Assembly: GCF_026230105.1 (NCBI RefSeq)
Contig: NC_079486.1
Location: 4,154,001 to 4,218,000 of the forward strand
Length of the DNA: 64,000 nucleotides
Reading direction: 5' to 3'
From: Diorhabda sublineata
Taxonomy: Eukaryota; Arthropoda; Insecta; Coleoptera; Chrysomelidae
Shown: positions 51,089 to 62,146 of the stretch, piece by piece
Position numbering within the stretch: position 1 is the first letter of the stretch
Layout: each line of letters opens with the position of its first letter
Notes under the pieces: model-generated
Seen by the model: the letters and a program-made list of their open reading frames with translations, nothing else
Told to the model about the DNA's origin: nothing
Database searches by the model: none
Program-made: the position numbers and the translations under genes

Positions 51089-54000
51089 GGCTCACTAATG
51101 ACATTTTTTCCTAAAAAAACTAATCAAAAAGTGGAAGAGAATTGTTAGTTGTCGAAACGGTGAAGAAAATATGGAATTCGGTAGGTCATTTGGAAACGCC
51201 TCATGTGATTCCGACAATGCCAAGTTTCGTAAAAAAAAGTCAAGTCTTCGATGCTCTGCCATTGAATGTGTCACCCCCATAATAATATAATATTCGGAAA
51301 GTGTGTTTCACTATGATTTGACGGAGAGGGAAAATCCAAAAAGGCTCACTAATGGCATTGTTTTTTCTCAACAAAACTAATCAAAAAGTGGGAGAGAATT
51401 GTTAATTGTCGAAACGGTGAAGGGAAGATGGAATTCGGTAGGTCATTTAGAAAAACGTTATGTGATTCCGACAATGCCAAGTTTCGTAAAAAAAAGTCAA
51501 GTCTTCGATGCTCTGCCATTGAATGTGTCACCCCCATAATAATATAATATTCGGGAAGTGTGTTTCACTATGACCTGACGGAGAGGGGAATATCCAAAAA
51601 GGCTCACTAATGACATTATTTTTTCTCAACAAAACTAATCAAAAAGTGGAAGAGAATTGTTAGTTGTCGAAACGGTGAAGGGAATATGGAATTCGGTAGG
51701 TCATTTAGAAACACGTTATGTGATTCTGACAATGCCAAGTTTCGTAAAAAAAAGTCAAGTCTTCGATGCTCTGCCATTGAAAGTGTCACCCCCATAATAA
51801 TATAATATTCGGAAAGTGTGTTTCACTATGACTTGACGGAGAGGGAATATCCAAAAAGGCTCACTAATGACATTATTTTTTCTCAACAAAACTAATCAAA
51901 AAGTGGAAGAGAATTGTTAGTTGTCGAAACGGTGAAGGGAATATGGAATTCGGTAGGTCATTTAGAAACACGTTATGTGATTCTGACAATGCCAAGTTTC
52001 GTAAAAAAAAGTCAAGTCTTCGATGCTCTGCCATTGAAATTGTCACCCCCATAATAATATAATATTCGGAAAGTGTGTTTCACTATGACTTGACGGAGAG
52101 GGAAAATCCAAAAAGGCTCACTAATGGCATTGTTTTTTCTCAACAAAACTAATCAAAAAGTGGGAGAGAATTGTTAGTTGTCGAAACGGTGAAGGAAATA
52201 TGGAATTCATTAGGTCATTTGGAAACGTCTCATGTGATTCCGACAATGCCAAGTTTCGTAAAAAAAAGTCAAGTCTTCGATGCTCTGCCATTGAATGTGT
52301 CACCCCGATAATAATATAATATTCGGAAAGTGTGTTTCACTATGATTTGACGGAGAGGGAAAATCCAAAAAGGCTCACTAATGGCATTGTTTTTTCTCAA
52401 CAAAACTAATCAAAAAGTGGGAGAGAATTGTTAATTGTCGAAACGGTGAAGGAAAGATGGAATTCGGTAGGTCATTTAGAAAAACGATATGTGATTTCGA
52501 CAATGCCACGTTTCGTAAAAAAAAGTCAAGTCTTCGATGCTCTGCCATTGAAAGTGTCACCCCCATAATAATATAATATTCGGAAAGTGTGTTTCACTAT
52601 GACTTGACGGAGAGGGAATATCCAAAAAGGCTCACTAATGACATTATTTTTTCTCAACAAAACTAATCAAAAAGTGGAAGAGAATTGTTAGTTGTCGAAA
52701 CGGTGAAGGGAATATGGAATTCGGTAGGTCATTTAGAAACACGTTATGTGATTCTGACAATGCCAAGTTTCGTAAAAAAAAGTCAAGTCTTCGATGCTCT
52801 GCCATTGAAAGTGTCACCCCCATAATAATATAATATTCGGAAAGTGTGTTTCACTATGACTTGACGGAGAGGGAAAATCCAAAAAGGCTCACTAATGGCA
52901 TTGTTTTTTCTCAACAAAACTAATCAAAAAGTGGGAGAGAATTGTTAGTTGTCGAAACGGTGAAGGAAATATGGAATTCATTAGGTCATTTGGAAACGTC
53001 TCATGTGATTCCGACAATGCCAAGTTTCGTAAAAAAAAGTCAAGTCTTCGATGCTCTGCCATTGAATGTGTCACCCCCCATAATAATATAATATTCGGAA
53101 AGTGTGTTTCACTATGACTTGACGGAGACGGGAAAATCCAAAAAGGCTCACTAATGACATTTTTTCCTAAAAAAACTAATCAAAAAGTGGAAGAGAATTG
53201 TTAGTTGTCGAAACGGTGAAGGAAATATGGAATTCGGTAGGTCATTTGGAAACGTCTCATGTGATTCCGACAATGCCAAGTTTCGTAAAAAAAAGTCAAG
53301 TCTTCGATGCTCTGCCATTGAATGTGTCACCCCCATAATAATATAATATTCGGGAAGTGTGTTTCACTATGACCTGACGGAGAGGGGAATATCCAAAAAG
53401 GCTCACTAATGACATTATTTTTTCTCAACAAAACTAATCAAAAAGTGGAAGAGAATTGTTAGTTGTCGAAACGGTGAAGGGAATATGGAATTCGGTAGGT
53501 CATTTAGAAACACGTTATGTGATTCTGACAATGCCAAGTTTCGTAAAAAAAAGTCAAGTCTTCGATGCTCTGCCATTGAAAGTGTCACCCCCATAATAAT
53601 ATAATATTCGGAAAGTGTGTTTCACTATGACTTGACGGAGAGGGAATATCCAAAAAGGCTCACTAATGACATTATTTTTTCTCAACAAAACTAATCAAAA
53701 AGTGGAAGAGAATTGTTAGTTGTCGAAACGGTGAAGGGAATATGGAATTCGGTAGGTCATTTAGAAACACGTTATGTGATTCTGACAATGCCAAGTTTCG
53801 TATAAAAAAGTCAAGTCTTCGATGCTCTGCCATTGAAAGTGTCACCCCCATAATAATATAATATTCGGAAAGTGTGTTTCACTATGACTTGACGGAGAGG
53901 GAAAATCCAAAAAGGCTCACTAATGGCATTGTTTTTTCTCAACAAAACTAATCAAAAAGTGGGAGAGAATTGTTAGTTGTCGAAACGGTGAAGGAAATAT

Positions 54001-54429
54001 GGAATTCATTAGGTCATTTGGAAACGTCTCATGTGATTCCGACAATGCCAAGTTTCGTAAAAAAAAGTCAAGTCTTCGATGCTCTGCCATTGAATGTGTC
54101 ACCCCGATAATAATATAATATTCGGAAAGTGTGTTTCACTATGATTTGACGGAGAGGGAAAATCCAAAAAGGCTCACTAATGGCATTGTTTTTTCTCAAC
54201 AAAACTAATCAAAAAGTGGGAGAGAATTGTTAATTGTCGAAACGGTGAAGGAAAGATGGAATTCGGTAGGTCATTTAGAAAAACGATATGTGATTTCGAC
54301 AATGCCACGTTTCGTAAAAAAAAGTCAAGTCTTCGATGCTCTGCCATTGAATGTGTCACCCCCCATAATAATATAATATTCGGGAAGTGTGTTTCACTAT
54401 GACCTGACGGAGAGGGGAATATCCAAAAA
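51089..54429 (+). repeat. D/C/A/B region with a 1,799-bp spaced duplication
   Basis: Units with ggaattcattaggtc and gaaacgtctc start at 52115, 52886 and 53914. Units 52115-52371 and 53914-54170 also share gtcaccccgataat, and each is followed by a D unit with aaaacgatatg (52372 and 54171). The offset is 1,799 bp (seven units). The 52886 copy has six C instead and precedes an A unit, so the two kinds of spacing, 771 and 1,028 bp, alternate. Confidence 0.88.
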
Positions 54430-56232
54430 GGCTCACTAATGACATTATTTTTTCTCAACAAAACTAATCAAAAAGTGGAAGAGAATTGTTAGTTGTTGAA
54501 ACGGTGAAGGGAATATGGAATTCGGTAGGTCATTTAGAAACACGTTATGTGATTCTGACAATGCCAAGTTTCGTAAAAAAAAGTCAAGTCTTCGATGCTC
54601 TGCCATTGAAAGTGTCACCCCCATAATAATATAATATTCGGAAAGTGTGTTTCACTATGACTTGACGGAGAGAGAATATCCAAAAAGGCTCACTAATGAC
54701 ATTATTTTTTCTCAACAAAACTAATCAAAAAGTGGAAGAGAATTGTTAGTTGTCGAAACGGTGAAGGAAATATGGAATTCGGTAGGTCATTTAGAAACAC
54801 GTTATGTGATTCTGACAATGCCAAGTTTCGTAAAAAAAAGTCAAGTCTTCGATGCTCTGCCATTGAAAGTGTCACCCCCATAATAATATAATATTCGGAA
54901 AGTGTGTTTCACTATGACTTGACGGAGAGGGAAAATCAAAAAAGGCTCACTAATGGCATTGTTTTTTCTCAACAAAACTAATCAAAAAGTGGGAGAGAAT
55001 TGTTAAATGTCGAAAAGGTGAAGGGAAGATGGAATTCGGTAGCTCATTTGGAAATGCCTTATGTGATTCTGACAATGCCAAGTTTCGTAAAAAAAAGTCA
55101 AGTCTTCGATGCTCTGCCATTGAATGTGTCACCCCCATAATAATATAATATTCGGAAAGTGTGTTTCACTATGATTTGACGGAGAGGGAAAATCCAAAAA
55201 GGCTCACTAATGGCATTGTTTTTTCTCAACAAAACTAATCAAAAAGTGGGAGAGAATTGTTAATTGTCGAAACGGTGAAGGAAAGATGGAATTCGGTAGG
55301 TCATTTAGAAAAACGTTATGTGATTCCGACAATGCCACGTTTCGTAAAAAAAATTCAAGTCTTCGATGCTCTGCCATTGAATGTGTCACCCCCCATAATA
55401 ATATAATATTCGGCAAGTGTGTTTCACTATGACCTGACAGAGAGGGGAATATCCAAAAAGGCTCACTAATGACATTATTTTTTCTCAACAAAACTAATCA
55501 AAAAGTGGAAGAGAAGTGTTAGTTGTCGAAACGGTGAAGGGAATATGGAATTCGGTAGGTCATTTAGAAACACGTTATGTGATTCTGACAATGCCAAGTT
55601 TCGTAAAAAAAAGTCAAGTCTTCGATGCTCTGCCATTGAAAGTGTCACCCCCATAATAATATAATATTCGGAAAGTGTGTTTCACTATGACTTGACGGAG
55701 AGGGAATATCCAAAAAGGCTCACTAATGACATTATTTTTTCTCAACAAAACTAATCAAAAAGTGGAAGAGAATTGTTAGTTGTCGAAACGGTGAAGGGAA
55801 TATGGAATTCGGTAGGTCATTTAGAAACACGTTATGTGATTCTGACAATGCCAAGTTTCGTAAAAAAAAGTCAAGTCTTCGATGCTCTGCCATTGAAAGT
55901 GTCACCACCATAATAATATAATATTCGGAAAGTGTGTTTCACTATGACTTGACGGAGAGGGAAAATCCAAAAAGGCTCACTAATGGCATTGTTTTTTCTC
56001 AACAAAACTAATCAAAAAGTGGGAGAGAATTGTTAATTGTCGAAACGGTGAAGGGAAGATGGAATTCGGTAGCTCATTTGGAAATGCCTTATGTGATTCT
56101 GACAATGCCAAGTTTCGTAAAAAAAAGTCAAGTCTTCGATGCTCTGCCATTGAATGTGTCACCCCCCATAATAATATAATATTCGGGAAGTGTGTTTCAC
56201 TATGACCTGACGGAGAGGGGAATATCCAAAAA
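54171..56232 (+). repeat. HOR: D-C-C-B tetramer, two copies of ~1,030 bp
   Basis: Copy 1 is 54171-55200, with units at 54171, 54430, 54687 and 54944. Copy 2 is 55201-56232, with units at 55201, 55460, 55717 and 55974. The last unit of copy 2 is mosaic: B in the head and middle (gattctgac), then a D tail with six C and gggaagtgtg. This is what loss of one unit by a B/D exchange would leave. Confidence 0.87.
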
Positions 56233-58294
56233 GGCTCACTAATGACATTATTTTTTCTCAACAAAACTAATCAAAAAGTGGAAGAGAATTGTTAGTTGTC
56301 GAAACGGTGAAGGGAATATGGAATTCGGTAGGTCATTTAGAAACACGTTATGTGATTCTGACAATGCCAAGTTTCATAAAAAAAAGTCAAGTCTTCGATG
56401 CTCTGCCATTGAAAGTGTCACCCCCATAATAATATAATATTCGGAAAGTGTGTTTCACTATGACTTGACGGAGAGGGAATATCCAAAAAGGTTCACTAAT
56501 GACATTATTTTTTCTCAACAAAACTAATCAAAAAGTGGGAGAGAATTGTTAATTGTCGAAACGGTGAAGGAAAGATGGAATTCGGTAGGTCATTTAGAAA
56601 AACGTTATGTGATTCCGACAATGCCACGTTTCGTAAAAAAAAGTCAAGTCTTCGATGCTCTGCCATTGAATGTGTCACCCCCCATAATAATATAATATTC
56701 GGGAAGTGTGTTTCACTATGACCTGACGGAGAGGGGAATATCCAAAAAGGCTCACTAATGACATTATTTTTTCTCAACAAAACTAATCAAAAAGTGGAAG
56801 AGAATTGTTAGTTGTCGAAACGGTGAAGGGAATATGGAATTCGGTAGGTCATTTAGAAACACGTTATGTGATTCTGACAATGCCAAGTTTCGTAAAAAAA
56901 AGTCAAGTCTTCGATGCTCTGCCATTGAAAGTGTCACCCCCATAATAATATAATATTCGGAAAGTGTGTTTCACTATGACTTGACGGAGAGGGAATATCC
57001 AAAAAGGTTCACTAATGACATTATTTTTTCTCAACAAAACTAATCAAAAAGTGGAAGAGAATTGTTAGTTGTCGAAACGGTGAAGGGAATATGGAATTCG
57101 GTAGGTCATTTAGAAACACGTTATGTGATTCTGACAATGCCAATGTTCGTAAAAAAAATTCAAGTCTTCGATGCTCTGCCATTGAAAGTGTCACCCCCAT
57201 AATAATATAATATTCGGAAAGTGTGTTTCACTATGACTTGACGGAGAGGGAAAATCCAAAAAGGCTCACTAATGGCATTGTTTTTTCTCAACAAAACTAA
57301 TCAAAAAGTGGGAGAGAATTGTTAATTGTCGAAACGGTGAAGGAAAGATGGAATTCGGTAGGTCATTTAAAAAAACGTTATGTGATTCCGACAATGCCAC
57401 GTTTCGTAAAAAAAAAGTCAAGTCTTCGATGCTCTGCCATTGAATGTGTCACCCCCCATAATAATATAATATTCGGAAAGTGTGTTTCACTATGATTTGA
57501 CGGAGACGGGAAAATCCAAAAAGGCTCACTAATGACATTTTTTCCTAAAAAAACTAATCAAAAAGTGGAAGAGAATTGTTAGTTGTCGAAACGGTGAAGG
57601 GAATATGGAATTCGGTAGGTCATTTAGAAATACGTTATGTGATTCTGACAATGCCAAGTTTCGTAAAAAAAAGTCAAGTCTTCGATGCTCTGCCATTGAA
57701 AGTGTCACCCCCATAATAATATAATATTCGGAAAGTGTGTTTCACTATGACTTGACGGAGACGGGAAAATTCAAAAAGGCTCACTAATGGCATTGTTTTT
57801 TCTCAACAAAACTAATCAAAAAGTGGGAGAGAATTGTTAATTGTCGAAACGGTGAAGGGAAGATGGAATTCGGTAGCTCATTTGGAAATGCCTTATGTGA
57901 TTCTGACAATGCCAAGTTTCGTAAAAAAAAGTCAAGTCTTCGATGCTCTGCCATTGAATGTGTCACCCCCATAATAATATAATATTCGGAAAGTGTGTTT
58001 CACTATGATTTGACGGAGAGGGAAAATCCAAAAAGGCTCACTAATGGCATTGTTTTTTCTCAACAAAACTAATCAAAAAGTGGGAGAGAATTGTTAATTG
58101 TCGAAACGGTGAAGGAAAGATGGAATTCGGTAGGTCATTTAGAAAAACGTTATGTGATTCCGACAATGCCACGTTTCGTAAAAAAAAAGTCAAGTCTTCG
58201 ATGCTCTGCCATTGAATGTGTCACCCCCCATAATAATATAATATTCGGAAAGTGTGTTTCACTATGACTTGACGGAGACGGGAAAATCCAAAAA
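56233..58294 (+). repeat. C/D/A/B units
   Basis: Unit 56490 opens ggttcactaatgac and joins a C head to a D middle, another apparent contraction. Its opening change ggttcac is also seen near 57007 and 60607. Unit 57004 has ccaatgttcg for ccaagtttcg. Units 57523, 57778 and 58035 form a trimer A-B-D closely related to the next block. Confidence 0.82.
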
Positions 58295-60349
58295 GGCTCA
58301 CTAATGACATTTTTTCCTAAAAAAACTAATCAAAAAGTGGAAGAGAATTGTTAGTTGTCGAAACGGTGAAGGGAATATGGAATTCGGTAGGTCATTTAGA
58401 AACACGTTATGTGATTCTGACAATGCCAAGTTTCGTAAAAAAAAGTCAAGTCTCCGATGCTCTGCCATTGAAAGTGTCACCCCCATAATAATATAATATT
58501 CGGAAAGTGTGTTTCACTATGACTTGACGGAGAGGGAATATCCAAAAAGGCTCACTAATGACATTATTTTTTCTCAACAAAACTAATCAAAAAGTGGAAG
58601 AGAATTGTTAGTTGTCGAAACGGTGAAGGGAATATGGAATTCGGTAGGTCATTTAGAAACACGTTATGTGATTCTGACAATGCCAAGTTTCGTAAAAAAA
58701 AGTCAAGTCTTCGATGCTCTGCCATTGAAAGTGTCACCCCTATAATAATATAATATTCGGAAAGTGTGTTTCACTATGACTTGACGGAGAGGGAAAATCC
58801 AAAAAGGCTCACTAATGGCATTGTTTTTTCTCAACAAAACTAATCAAAAAGTGGGAGAGAATTGTTAATTGTCGAAACGGTGAAGGGAAGATGGAATTCG
58901 GTAGCTCATTTGGAAATGTCTTATGTGATTCTGACAATGCCAAGTTTCGTAAAAAAAAGTCAAGTCTTCGATGCTCTGCCATTGAATGTGTCACCCCCAT
59001 AATAATATAATATTCGGAAAGTGTGTTTCACTATGATTTGACGGAGAGGGAAAATCCAAAAAGGCTCAATAAAGGCATTGTTTTTTCTCAACAAAACTAA
59101 TCAAAAAGTGGGAGAGAATTGTTAATTGTCGAAACGGTGAAGGAAAGATGGAATTCGGTAGGTCATTTAGAAAAACGTTATGTGATTCCGACAATGCCAC
59201 GTTTCGTAAAAAAAAAGTCAAGTCTTCGATGCTCTGCCATTGAATGTGTCACCCCCCATAATAATATAATATTCGGAAAGTGTGTTTCACTATGACTTGA
59301 CGGAGACGGGAAAATCCAAAAAGGCTCACTAATGACATTTTTTCCTAAAAAAACTAATCAAAAAGTGGAAGAGAATTGTTAGTTGTCGAAACGGTGAAGG
59401 GAATATGGAATTCGGTAGGTCATTTAGAAACACGTTATGTGATTCTGACAATGCCAAGTTTCGTAAAAAAAAGTCAAGTCTCCGATGCTCTGCCATTGAA
59501 AGTGTCACCCCCATAATAATATAATATTCGGAAAGTGTGTTTCACTATGACTTGACGGAGAGGGAATATCCAAAAAGGCTCACTAATGACATTATTTTTT
59601 CTCAACAAAACTAATCAAAAAGTGGAAGAGAATTGTTAGTTGTCGAAACGGTGAAGGGAATATGGAATTCGGTAGGTCATTTAGAAACACGTTATGTGAT
59701 TCTGACAATGCCAAGTTTCGTAAAAAAAAGTCAAGTCTTCGATGCTCTGCCATTGAAAGTGTCACCCCCATAATAATATAATATTCGGAAAGTGTGTTTC
59801 ACTATGACTTGACGGAGAGGGAAAATCCAAAAAGGCTCACTAATGGCATTGTTTTTTCTCAACAAAACTAATCAAAAAGTGGGAGAGAATTGTTAATTGT
59901 CGAAACGGTGAAGGGAAGATGGAATTCGGTAGCTCATTTGGAAATGTCTTATGTGATTCTGACAATGCCAAGTTTCGTAAAAAAAAGTCAAGTCTTCGAT
60001 GCTCTGCCATTGAATGTGTCACCCCCATAATAATATAATATTCGGAAAGTGTGTTTCACTATGATTTGACGGAGAGGGAAAATCCAAAAAGGCTCAATAA
60101 AGGCATTGTTTTTTCTCAACAAAACTAATCAAAAAGTGGGAGAGAATTGTTAATTGTCGAAACGGTGAAGGAAAGATGGAATTCGGTAGGTCATTTAGAA
60201 AAACGTTATGTGATTCCGACAATGCCACGTTTCGTAAAAAAAAGTCAAGTCTTCGATGCTCTGCCATTGAATGTGTCACCCCCCATAATAATATAATATT
60301 CGGGAAGTGTGTTTCACTATGACCTGACGGAGAGGGGAATATCCAAAAA
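58295..60349 (+). repeat. HOR: A-C-B-D tetramer, two copies of ~1,028 bp
   Basis: Copies are 58295-59322 (1,028 bp) and 59323-60349 (1,027 bp). Shared private markers are gtctccgatgc in the A unit, ggaaatgtcttatg in the B unit and ggctcaataaagg at the start of the D unit. The C units differ at cacccctat versus cacccccat, and the final D unit switches to the gggaagtgtg tail. Confidence 0.95.
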
Positions 60350-61120
60350 GGCTCACTAATGACATTATTTTTTCTCAACAAAACTAATCAAAAAGTGGAA
60401 GAGAATTGTTAGTTGTCGAAACGGTGAAGAGAATATGGAATTCGGTAGGTCATTTAGAAACACGTTATGTGATTCTGACAATGCCAAGTTTCGTAAAAAA
60501 AAGTCAAGTCTTCGATGCTCTGCCATTGAAAGTGTCACCCCCATAATAATATAATATTCGGAAAGTGTGTTTCACTATGAGTTGACGGAGAGGGAATATC
60601 CAAAAAGGTTCACTAATGACATTATTTTTTCTCAACAAAACTAATCAAAAAGTGGAAGAGAATTGTTAGTTGTCGAAACGGTGAAGGGAATATGGAATTC
60701 GGTAGGTCATTTAGAAAAACGTTATGTGATTCCGACAATGCCACGTTTCGTAAAAAAAAAGTCAAGTCTTCGATGCTCTGCCATTGAATGTGTCACCCCC
60801 CATAATAATATAATATTCGGAAAGTGTGTTTCACTATGACTTGACGGAGACGGGAAAATCCAAAAAGGCTCACTAATGACATTTTTTCCTAAAAAAACTA
60901 ATCAAAAAGTGGAAGAGAATTGTTAGTTGTCGAAACGGTGAAGGAAATATGGAATTCGGTAGGTCATTTGGAAACGCCTCATGTGATTCCGACAATGCCA
61001 AGTTTCGTAAAAAAAAGTCAAGTCTTCGATGCTCTGCCATTGAATGTGTCACCCCCATAATAATATAATATTCGGAAAGTGTGTTTCACTATGACTTGAC
61101 GGAGAGGGAAAATCCAAAAA
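60350..61120 (+). repeat. C, C/D mosaic and A units
   Basis: Unit 60350 is C with gaagagaatatgg and an isolated gagttgacgg tail. The next unit (near 60607) opens ggttcac and has a C head with a D middle, a nine-A run and a six-C tail. Unit 60867 is a standard A. Confidence 0.82.
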
Positions 61121-62146
61121 GGCTCACTAATGACATTATTTTTTCTCAACAAAACTTATCAAAAGTGGAGGAGAATTGTTATTTGTCGAAACGGTGAAGG
61201 GAAGATGGAATTCGGTAGGTCATTTAGAAAAACGTTATGTGATTCCGACTATGCCACGTTTCGTAAAAAAAAGTCAAGTCTTCGATGCTCTGCCATTGAA
61301 ACTGTCACCCCCATAATAATATAATATTCGGAAAGTGTGTTTCACTATGACTTGACGAAGAGGGGAAAATCCAAAAAGGCTCACTAATGACATTTTTTCC
61401 TAAAAAAACTAACCAAAAAGTGGAAGAGAATTGTTAGTTGTCGAAACGGTGAAGGAAATATGGAATTCGGTAGGTCATTTGGAAACGCCTCATGTGATTC
61501 CGACAATGCCAAGTTTCGTAAAAAAAAGTCAAGTCTTCGATGCTCTGCCATTGAATGTGTCACCCCCATAATAATATAATATTCGGAAAGTGTGTTTCAC
61601 TATGACTTGACGGAGACGGGAAAATCCAAAAAGGCTCACTAATGGCATTGTTCTTTCTCAACAAAACTAATCAAAAAGTGGAAGAGAATTGTTATTTGTC
61701 GAAACGGTGAAGGGAAGATGGAATTCGGTAGGTCATTTAGAAAAACGTTATGTGATTCCGACTATGCCACGTTTCGTAAAAAAAAAGTCAAGTCTTCGAT
61801 GCTCTGCCATTGAAACTGTCACCCCCATAATAATATAATATTCGGAAAGTGTGTTTCACTATGACTTGACGAAGAGGGGAAAATCCAAAAAGGCTCACTA
61901 ATGACATTTTTTCCTAAAAAAACTAACCAAAAAGTGGAAGAGAATTGTTAGTTGTCGAAACGGTGAAGGAAATATGGAATTCGGTAGGTCATTTGGAAAC
62001 GCCTCATGTGATTCCGACAATGCCAAGTTTCGTAAAAAAAAGTCAAGTCTTCGATGCTCTGCCATTGAATGTGTCACCCCCATAATAATATAATATTCGG
62101 AAAGTGTGTTTCACTATGACTTGACGAAGACGGGAAAATCCAAAAA
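61121..62146 (+). repeat. HOR: C'-A dimer, two copies of 512-514 bp
   Basis: Copies are 61121-61632 and 61633-62146. Both C' units end gaaactgtcacc and gacgaagaggggaaaatcc, and both A units have aactaaccaaaaag, changes found nowhere else that I saw. The heads of the C' units differ (tgacattatttttt versus tggcattgttcttt), so the exchange point lies inside the C' unit. Confidence 0.92.

Noticed and set aside
860..62050. Variation in A-run (7-9) and C-run (5-6) length as sequencing error
   Set aside because: Some may be error, but run length often travels with other markers: six C with type D, seven A with aagcctaatg, nine A with cgattctctgcc in many C' units. So most of it is probably real. 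I still did not use run length alone to define any block.
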